A model generated the notes under the pieces. The model did no database searches, was not told the DNA's origin, and saw only the letters and a list, made by a program, of their open reading frames with translations. A stretch of 12,357 bases of DNA from CAZTKP01 sp964614215 (lineage in GTDB: Bacteria; UBP6; UBA1177), in NCBI GenBank assembly GCA_964614215.1, contig CAZTKP010000074.1:1-12357 (forward strand). Reading direction: 5' to 3'. The position numbers were made by a program, and so were the translations under genes. Shown piece after piece: positions 7,476 to 12,357 of the stretch (position 1 is its first letter; every line of letters begins with the position of its first letter).

Positions 7476-7517
7476 TTTACTGTCTCCTGTTGAGAAAAAT
7501 TGAACAACACACGCCCA

Positions 7518-7545
7518 AATTTAGTCCGGAAGGTGACAAAGTCAA
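7518..7545 (-). promoter_or_regulatory. Candidate promoter for pta
   Basis: Minus-strand -35 TTGACT (7545-7540, five of six), a 16-base spacer, and -10 TAAATT (7523-7518, four of six). A start near 7511 would give a leader of about 35 bases with the AGGAG site. A short inverted repeat, TGAC-AAA-GTCA at 7534-7544, overlaps the -35 box and might be an operator or chance. Confidence 0.45.
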
Positions 7546-7581
7546 ATTAAATTAGCGTTAAAATTAAGCAAAAAACACCTT

Positions 7582-7603
7582 TCTGTTCCAAACTTGAAAC
7601 AGA
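7582..7603. promoter_or_regulatory. Imperfect palindrome with AACAGA half-sites between pta and glgA
   Basis: Ten-base arms TCTGTTCCAA (7582-7591) and TTGAAACAGA (7594-7603) are inverted repeats with one mismatch around a 2-base centre. The half-site AACAGA recurs in direct orientation at 7625-7630 and 7636-7641, the last two 11 bp apart, about one helical turn. A run of six T follows the palindrome, so a plus-strand terminator shape is possible, but there is no plus-strand gene upstream to terminate. An operator for a shared regulator of the divergent genes is the alternative I prefer. Confidence 0.4.
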
Positions 7604-7658
7604 TTTTTTATCAAGTTATACATTAACAGACAAATAACAGAATTAAGACCCATTCTTC

Positions 7659-7686
7659 TTGAGAAATTTATCATAAAAGCTAAAAT
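7659..7686 (+). promoter_or_regulatory. Candidate promoter for glgA
   Basis: -35 TTGAGA (7659-7664, five of six), a 16-base spacer, and -10 TAAAAT (7681-7686, five of six). Transcription would start near 7693, downstream of an in-frame ATG at 7685. That supports the later ATG at 7739 as the true glgA start. Confidence 0.55.
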
Positions 7687-7738
7687 GCCTGCGGTGTGTG
7701 GTTTAATTTTTTATGGTGAGATTTTGTTGGGAGAGAAA

Positions 7739-9181
7739 ATGAAAATTGCAATGATAGCTTCTGAATCAGATCCTTTTGTCAAAACCGGCGGACTTGCGGA
7801 TGTTGTCGGTTCTTTACCCGGAGCGCTCAAAGAACTGGGGCATAAGGTTATTGTTATCCTTCCTTACTACAGATCTCTGAAAAAAGAGAAAAAGATAAAG
7901 CCTTACTTTGAGTCAATGGGTGTCTGGATGGGCGGAGATAAAGAGGAATGGTGTGCCGTCAGAAAGACTGTTTCAAACGGGATCGATCATTATTTTATAG
8001 AATTTGACGGATATTTTGACCGTGAAGGGATCTACAGTTCTCCGGATAACAGCGATTATCACGATAATGCTCTCAGGTACTGTTTTTTCAGCAGGGCGGC
8101 GCTTCAGCTTCTCCGTGATATGAACTTCAGACCTGACGTGGTGCATGCCCATGACTGGCAGACTGCTCCCGCCATGGCATACATGAAAACGTGGGACTGG
8201 GGGGATAGCGGCATCGGTCAGGCAAAGGCTGTCCTTACGATACACAATATCGGTTATCAGGGTGTCTATCCGGCTGTTGATTACAACTATATGGGTTTCG
8301 GATGGGAAAATTTCACTTCCGGAATTTTTGAAGATCACAGCAGGGTGAACCTTCTCAAAGGAGGAATTCACTTCGCGGATTACATCACTACAGTCAGTCC
8401 GACCTATGCAGATGAGATCTCAAGCGGAAAGCAGGCTTACGGAATGGCACCGTATTTAAAGGAAAGAGGCGATCATTTTGTCGGTGTTCTCAACGGTGTC
8501 GACTATGAAAAGTGGAATCCGGATACTGATGAGGTTATTCCCGCGAACTATTCTGAAAGTAACATTAAAGCTAAGCAGAAAAATAAAAAAGTTCTCAAGG
8601 AAAAGATGGGTCTTGATATGGATGACAACTTTCCGATCGTGGGTGTTGTCAGCCGTTTTGCCGATCAGAAAGGTCTTGATGTGCTTGCCTGTTCCATTGA
8701 ATCCATTGTGAAGACGATGTCAGTTCATTTTGTAATTCTCGGAAGCGGTGATCCTCATCTTGAGAAATACTTTGGAGAACTTCCGTCAAAACTTCCCGGC
8801 AAAGTGGGAACATACATCGGTTACAACAACGAATTGGCTCATCTTATCGAGGCCGGAAGCGACTTTTTCATCATGCCGTCAAGGTATGAACCCTGCGGAC
8901 TTAACCAGATATATTCGCTCAAATACGGAACGATTCCCATTGTCAGAGATACAGGCGGACTGTCAGATACTATTGAACAGTATGACGAAAAAACAGGTAA
9001 GGGAACAGGCTTCAAGTTCAACGACCTCACTCCCAATTCTATTTACGACACTGTCGGCTGGGCTGTCAGCACATACTTTGACAGAAAACCCCATATTTTA
9101 AAGATGAAAAAGGCCGGAATGAAGAAGGATTTCAGCTGGAAACATTCTGCAAAGCAGTACGAGAAGATCTATAAGTCTTAA
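7739..9181 (+). CDS. glgA: Glycogen synthase (ADP-glucose type, GT5)
   Basis: Cytoplasmic glycosyltransferase that adds glucose from ADP-glucose to the non-reducing ends of alpha-1,4-glucan during glycogen synthesis. The start at 7739 gives 480 residues, the usual bacterial GlgA length. GGGAG is 5 bases upstream, and the probable promoter -10 box covers the alternative ATG at 7685. The GT-B fold is visible: N-terminal KTGGLADVVG (Lys15, the ADP-glucose binding loop), DVVHAHDWQTAP (133-144), and GVLNGVDYEKWNP. In the second half are GVVSRFADQKGLDVL and PSRYEPCGLNQIYSLKYGTIPI, with Glu384 and Cys386 of the conserved active-site motif, then RDTGGLSDTI. Other glg genes (glgC, glgB, glgP) are not in the window. 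It ends 3 bp from the convergent M42 peptidase gene. Confidence 0.97.
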   Translation: MKIAMIASESDPFVKTGGLADVVGSLPGALKELGHKVIVILPYYRSLKKEKKIKPYFESMGVWMGGDKEEWCAVRKTVSNGIDHYFIEFDGYFDREGIYSSPDNSDYHDNALRYCFFSRAALQLLRDMNFRPDVVHAHDWQTAPAMAYMKTWDWGDSGIGQAKAVLTIHNIGYQGVYPAVDYNYMGFGWENFTSGIFEDHSRVNLLKGGIHFADYITTVSPTYADEISSGKQAYGMAPYLKERGDHFVGVLNGVDYEKWNPDTDEVIPANYSESNIKAKQKNKKVLKEKMGLDMDDNFPIVGVVSRFADQKGLDVLACSIESIVKTMSVHFVILGSGDPHLEKYFGELPSKLPGKVGTYIGYNNELAHLIEAGSDFFIMPSRYEPCGLNQIYSLKYGTIPIVRDTGGLSDTIEQYDEKTGKGTGFKFNDLTPNSIYDTVGWAVSTYFDRKPHILKMKKAGMKKDFSWKHSAKQYEKIYKS

Positions 9182-9184
9182 TAT

Positions 9185-10213
9185 CTACTTAAAAATATAA
9201 GCCATTATCAGTGAAGCGGTTGCCATGAGGCCGGAGACGTGTGTTCTTTCGTATCCGTGGCTTCCGTCAACTCCCTGTCCGATGAGTGCGACTCTGGAAT
9301 CGCTGCATGATCTGAGCAGTGCGGAACCGTCTGATCCGTAGAAGGGGAAGACATCGACTTTATGTTCAATTTCATTTGTCTGGGCGATGCGGATAAGTTC
9401 AGTCGTGAGGTCGTAGTTGTAAGGTCCGGAGCTGTCTTTTGCACAGATGCTCACACATTTCTCACTTCCTGCAGGTTTTTCGCCGACAACACCCATGTCA
9501 ACAACGATGAGGTCACTGTTCTTGGGCATTCCCGCAATTCCCTGACCTGTTTCTTCGGTCACATTAAAAAAGAAGGTGACACCGCTTTTCATTTCTGCTT
9601 CAACTTCCTTTAAAATGGTGCTCAGATGAAGGAAAATTCCTGCAGAAGCCTTGTCGTCAAGATGTCTTGAGTTGATATATCCGTTTGTGTTTCTGAAACC
9701 GCATTCAAGGCTGACGAAATCACCGACACTGATGGAATCTGCGAGTTTTTTGTCATCTTTGGTGTCAATATCCATCCTCAGAGAACAGTTGTCAAAATCA
9801 GGCTTCATATCCTTGAGCTTCGCATTGACGTGAACTGCGGGATCATCGGGAAGAAAAGTCCCGTAGTAGGTTTTTCCACCTCTAGTGTGAACGGTGCACT
9901 TTTCCCCGATAATGTACATTGCCGGAAAGCCTCCGAGAGGTGTGACCTTCACTCTCTTCTCTGAAACCCCGGTGACCATTGCACCAAGTGTATCAATGTG
10001 AGCGGCGAAGTAGGTTCCGTTCTTTTTTTCAGGTCCCAGATGGAACATGACGGCGCCTTTTTTGGTGACTTCATGACGAATATCGTTCTTTTTTGCAAAA
10101 TCCACGAGGAAATCCTTAATTTCAATAGTGTAGCCGGTTGGTGAAGGGATCTTCACTAGCTGCTCGATGTAGCCTGCGATCTTTTCCGAGTTAATTTTTC
10201 TTAGAAGATTCAT
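9185..10213 (-). CDS. M42-family metallo-aminopeptidase
   Basis: Dinuclear metal-dependent aminopeptidase of the M42 family (TET/FrvX/glutamyl-aminopeptidase group), usually a cytoplasmic dodecamer that trims peptides. Some relatives were misannotated as endoglucanases. I start it at ATG 10213 (342 residues), which has GGAGGT 4 bases upstream; an ATG four codons earlier (10225) has no ribosome site. Expected metal and catalytic residues are present: His72 and Asp74 in AAHIDTLGAMV, Asp186 in SRHLDDKASAG, Glu220/Glu221 in NVTEETGQG, Asp239 in VVDMGVV, and His325 in GYERTHVSG. The first 23 bases overlap the end of the upstream SGNH gene, suggesting translational coupling. Whether the two act together is unclear. 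Substrate preference is not readable. Confidence 0.93.
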   Translation of the reverse strand: MNLLRKINSEKIAGYIEQLVKIPSPTGYTIEIKDFLVDFAKKNDIRHEVTKKGAVMFHLGPEKKNGTYFAAHIDTLGAMVTGVSEKRVKVTPLGGFPAMYIIGEKCTVHTRGGKTYYGTFLPDDPAVHVNAKLKDMKPDFDNCSLRMDIDTKDDKKLADSISVGDFVSLECGFRNTNGYINSRHLDDKASAGIFLHLSTILKEVEAEMKSGVTFFFNVTEETGQGIAGMPKNSDLIVVDMGVVGEKPAGSEKCVSICAKDSSGPYNYDLTTELIRIAQTNEIEHKVDVFPFYGSDGSALLRSCSDSRVALIGQGVDGSHGYERTHVSGLMATASLIMAYIFK

Positions 10214-11348
10214 CCTTACCTCCATTATGGTTAATTAATTTCCACAGATGCTCCGCAACAAAACGGTTGCCTTTTTCACTCCAGTGAATGTCAAGGGGAA
10301 TAAAGTATTCATCCACCTTGTCCATCGGAATAGAATCAAAAAGTGTGAAAAGCTCCATGAAATCAATATCCCGTTTTTCACAGAATTCTTTCCACAGTTC
10401 AAGCTGTTTATATCCGTTCTTATTTTTTACATGGATTTCCCACGGCCAGACCGTGATGTGCATCTTAATGTTGTGTTCTTTACAGAGTTTATAGAGCTGA
10501 TCTGCATGTTTTACGGCAAGTTCAACACCTTTTTCTCCATAAAGTCTATAAGCCTTGGGACTGAAAGTCCACATAGGTTTAAGCTTGTAGAACTCCTTTA
10601 TGCCTCCCCAGTATTCCGAATAATCGTGATAGGGGTTGTTCTGGTCAAGAATATATCTCAACCTGTAGTTACGATATATGAAAGAGTTCTTTGTGAAGAA
10701 GTTGATGAAAGGTTCAAGAAATTTTTCAGTATTACTCAGTTCCTTCGGAATAAAATAGTCATAGACAACTTCATCGATAATGTCTGAAATATCAATAAAA
10801 ACATAGAGTTCATCAAGTTCCAGACCTTTTTCGATCAGGAACTTTGTCTTAAGATAATGAAGCTTGGGAGAGTAACTTATAACGCCGCCGTTAAGGAGTT
10901 CTGTACCCTGTTCTGCGAACTTTTCGGACAGAATCCCGGCCATTGTCTTCGCCCATGGATATCCGACACCCTCCGTGAAACTGTCACCCATGAAAAGGAC
11001 ACGTTTCCCTTTCTTTTTTAAGGGCACAATACGGGCACTGCTGTCGATGAGTCCGAGGCTGTTGGTATAGATCTTATATTCAGAGTACTTGTCGCTTTTC
11101 CAGTTTGTCTTTCCATCAACCATCGGTTTAAGTCCGTGATGATAGAAGCTGTCCGGGATCCTGAATTCATCAGCTTTCACAAAGATCATGATGGCAAGAG
11201 AGTCAAATATGGAAATAAGTGAAAGGACGATAATGATGTTCACAAAGACAACTTTAAACGCAACAGACCTCTTTTTTCTAAGTAGGAAAATAAATAGACC
11301 GGCAATAAGTACGGTCAGATAGAAAAATGGGCTGCCTAAAATAAACAT
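10191..11348 (-). CDS. Membrane-anchored SGNH/GDSL hydrolase-like protein
   Basis: A 385-residue protein with two N-terminal membrane helices (about 5-23 and 30-57) joined by a basic RKKR loop. By the positive-inside rule this puts residues 60-385 outside the cytoplasmic membrane. The outer part has SGNH esterase/acyltransferase features: FMGDSFTEGVG with nucleophile Ser123, NGGVISYSP as the glycine block, and C-terminal DIHWSEKGN with Asp353 and His355, resembling the DxHW motif of AlgX/AlgJ-type polysaccharide O-acetylation proteins. The usual block III Asn is not obvious; FIDISDIIDE occupies that place. A role adding or removing acyl groups on surface or envelope glycans is plausible but inferred. 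An in-frame stop lies four codons before ATG 11348, yet no clear Shine-Dalgarno is seen. It overlaps the downstream M42 gene. Confidence 0.8.
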   Translation of the reverse strand: MFILGSPFFYLTVLIAGLFIFLLRKKRSVAFKVVFVNIIIVLSLISIFDSLAIMIFVKADEFRIPDSFYHHGLKPMVDGKTNWKSDKYSEYKIYTNSLGLIDSSARIVPLKKKGKRVLFMGDSFTEGVGYPWAKTMAGILSEKFAEQGTELLNGGVISYSPKLHYLKTKFLIEKGLELDELYVFIDISDIIDEVVYDYFIPKELSNTEKFLEPFINFFTKNSFIYRNYRLRYILDQNNPYHDYSEYWGGIKEFYKLKPMWTFSPKAYRLYGEKGVELAVKHADQLYKLCKEHNIKMHITVWPWEIHVKNKNGYKQLELWKEFCEKRDIDFMELFTLFDSIPMDKVDEYFIPLDIHWSEKGNRFVAEHLWKLINHNGGKDESSKKN

Positions 11349-11370
11349 GAGTGAAATTTACAGCAAAACG

Positions 11371-11399
11371 GTTATAAAATCCAGATTTTAAGTTGTTGA
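11371..11399 (-). promoter_or_regulatory. Weak candidate promoter for the SGNH-M42 pair
   Basis: Minus-strand -35 TCAACA (11399-11394, four of six), a 17-base spacer, and -10 TATAAC (11376-11371, five of six). It predicts a leader of only about 15 bases before ATG 11348, where no clear ribosome site is visible. Confidence 0.3.
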
Positions 11400-11421
11400 A
11401 AGATGCGGTTTCTGTTAAAAT
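11393..11421 (+). promoter_or_regulatory. Weak candidate promoter for the acidic nuclease lipoprotein
   Basis: -10 TAAAAT (11416-11421, five of six) with TTGTTG 17 bases upstream (11393-11398), or with the better box TTGAAA at a too-short 14 bases. The leader would carry AAGTGAGG (11445-11452), a fair ribosome site 9 bases before ATG 11462. Confidence 0.35.
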
Positions 11422-11461
11422 GAACAGTCGGTTTTATTCTTTCTAAGTGAGGTTTTCTGAT

Positions 11462-12357
11462 ATGAAGAAATTCTTTTTAATTTTTCTGCTTATAGTTTTA
11501 TTTGTAGCCTGTGATTCTAAAAAGAATAATGTGGATGATGAAACTGTGGACTCAGTGGACTCAGTGGACGACATGGACTTAGTGGACGCAGTGGACAATG
11601 AGACTGAGGATGAAGTTGAGGACTCAGTGGATGATATGGACTTAGTGGACACAGTGGACAAAGAAGACGGTGAAACTGAGGATGAAGTTGCAGATGAAGT
11701 TGAGGACGCAGTGGACAACCAGGACGAAGAGGACTTGGTGGACGGTGAGATTGAGGATGAAGTTGTTGATGAGACTGTGGATGAAACGGTTGATGAGGTT
11801 GCGGATGAGATTGAAGATGAAGGGCCTGATGAGGTTTCTGATGATGATTCAGATATTTCAGGGACTGTTATTACGGTCGCGTCCTATAATTTGCTTAATT
11901 TCTATGATACTGAGTGTGATCGGGGAACAGATCCGTATGGGGATTGTACGGATTTTTTTCTTTTTACGACTGCTGAGTTCAATTCAAAGCTTGCTGAGAT
12001 CTCAGCGGCTATAAGAACAGTTGATTCTGACATCCAGATTGTTGTGGAGATTGAAGACGGTACGACAGGAGATGCTCTTTTAAATGAACTTTCCGACATT
12101 TATGATGAATCATATATAGCCGTGAAGAATCCGGGAACCAGCAGTACGGGAATTCTGACAAAGGGACATATAACTCAGGTTATAAATCACGGGGATGTCG
12201 AACTGGTCAGAGACGGTGGAGGAATAACCTATTTTGCCAGAGAATTCGCAGAGATACACATTACTCTTGATGGACATCATATTATTGTTTTTCCCGCTCA
12301 TTTTAAATCACAGGCAAATGACGATCCGGAAAGAAGGCTGCTTGAAGCTCAGAAGGC
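11462..12357 (+). CDS. Lipoprotein with acidic repeat linker and endonuclease/exonuclease/phosphatase domain (3' end outside window)
   Basis: The frame is open from ATG 11462 to the window edge (298 codons), so the C-terminus is missing. A signal peptide ends in LFVAC, giving a lipidated Cys17; Phe at -3 makes the lipobox slightly non-standard. Residues about 24-133 are a low-complexity acidic linker (by hand count 35 Asp, 23 Glu, one Lys, no Arg, no aromatics). From about residue 136 the sequence matches the start of an EEP-fold domain as in secreted nucleases: VITVASYNLLNFYD with the conserved Asn, IVVEIEDG in place of the usual metal-binding QEVEN, GILTKG, and PAHFKSQA. This suggests a surface-anchored DNase or phosphodiesterase, perhaps for nutrient phosphate or nucleotides. 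The His/Asp catalytic C-terminal motifs lie beyond the window, so activity cannot be judged. It is divergent from the SGNH gene. Confidence 0.85.
   Translation, partial: MKKFFLIFLLIVLFVACDSKKNNVDDETVDSVDSVDDMDLVDAVDNETEDEVEDSVDDMDLVDTVDKEDGETEDEVADEVEDAVDNQDEEDLVDGEIEDEVVDETVDETVDEVADEIEDEGPDEVSDDDSDISGTVITVASYNLLNFYDTECDRGTDPYGDCTDFFLFTTAEFNSKLAEISAAIRTVDSDIQIVVEIEDGTTGDALLNELSDIYDESYIAVKNPGTSSTGILTKGHITQVINHGDVELVRDGGGITYFAREFAEIHITLDGHHIIVFPAHFKSQANDDPERRLLEAQK
11561..11707 (+). repeat. Duplicated acidic coding repeat (21- and 28-residue units)
   Basis: A 63-bp unit (11561-11623) is followed by an 84-bp related unit (11624-11707). Both begin SVDDMDLVD and contain ETEDEV; the second has a 7-residue enlargement. 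A smaller GTGGAC-based periodicity, mostly 9 bp, runs through and around them. The repeats build the Asp/Glu linker of the nuclease lipoprotein and keep the frame. Confidence 0.8.

Noticed and set aside
7685..7738. N-terminal 18-residue extension of glycogen synthase
   Set aside because: The ATG at 7685 overlaps the likely -10 box, has no ribosome site, and the later start gives the standard KTGGL position at Lys15.
7973..8371. Minus-strand 132-codon ORF
   Set aside because: Antisense shadow of glgA with no recognisable motif.
10248..10787. Plus-strand 179-codon ORF
   Set aside because: It lies entirely antisense to the SGNH-like gene, has no ribosome site or recognisable domain, and the minus frame has clear family motifs.
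11443..11718. Minus-strand ORF encoding a Ser/Thr-rich mucin-like protein
   Set aside because: It is the antisense image of Asp/Glu/Val codon repeats in the plus-strand lipoprotein, and it runs over that gene's signal peptide and ribosome site.
1..12357. Defence island, phage, transposon or toxin-antitoxin module
   Set aside because: No nuclease-helicase, reverse transcriptase, integrase, transposase or small paired toxin genes are seen. The single nuclease-like protein has a lipoprotein signal and looks secreted.

Overview
This 12.4-kb window looks like ordinary chromosomal DNA of a Gram-negative bacterium. Two genes encode N-terminal lipobox lipoproteins, one encodes a periplasmic sensor, and one encodes the permease of an ABC uptake system of the kind that normally works with an outer-membrane receptor. 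Acetyl-phosphate metabolism (pta) and glycogen synthesis (glgA) would fit a fermentative, storage-forming lifestyle. Base composition is moderately AT-rich and the intergenic DNA is more so. I cannot name the lineage. Very acidic Asp/Glu/Val lipoprotein linkers and Cys-rich lipoproteins recur in several poorly characterised deltaproteobacterial-like groups, but that is only an impression. No rRNA, tRNA, CRISPR, IS element, phage gene or integration scar is visible.

Layout. 2-472 (+) is the end of a FecCD/BtuC-type ABC permease. 483-5830 (-) is a probable three-gene operon, transcribed as a two-propeller periplasmic sensor/diguanylate cyclase, then a sodium:amino-acid symporter (NSS family), then a ZU5-like lipoprotein carrying six in-frame SGDPIM repeats. 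5984-6469 (+) is a cytoplasmic cyclophilin-type prolyl isomerase, divergent from the operon across a compact two-promoter region. 6474-7475 (-) is phosphate acetyltransferase. 7476-7738 is the longest non-coding stretch. It holds candidate divergent promoters for pta and glgA and an imperfect palindrome with extra AACAGA half-sites. 7739-9181 (+) is glycogen synthase. 9185-11348 (-) is an overlapping pair, a membrane-anchored SGNH/GDSL protein followed by an M42 metallo-aminopeptidase. From 11462 (+) to the window edge runs a lipoprotein with a 110-residue acidic repeat linker and an endonuclease/exonuclease/phosphatase domain. It has no stop codon in the window, so a scan for complete ORFs would miss it.

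How it fits together. The central operon couples an extracytoplasmic sensor with intact c-di-GMP synthase and product-inhibition motifs to an amino-acid transporter and a surface lipoprotein. This could be a nutrient-sensing unit, although the ligand cannot be read from the sequence. The remaining genes are housekeeping or surface functions with no obvious joint pathway. Three convergent gene pairs meet with gaps of only 10, 4 and 3 bp and show no clear terminator. The most unusual material is at the repeat level: an 18-bp coding minisatellite and an acidic repeat linker on a secreted nuclease. I did not find a convincing new multi-gene defence or mobile system.
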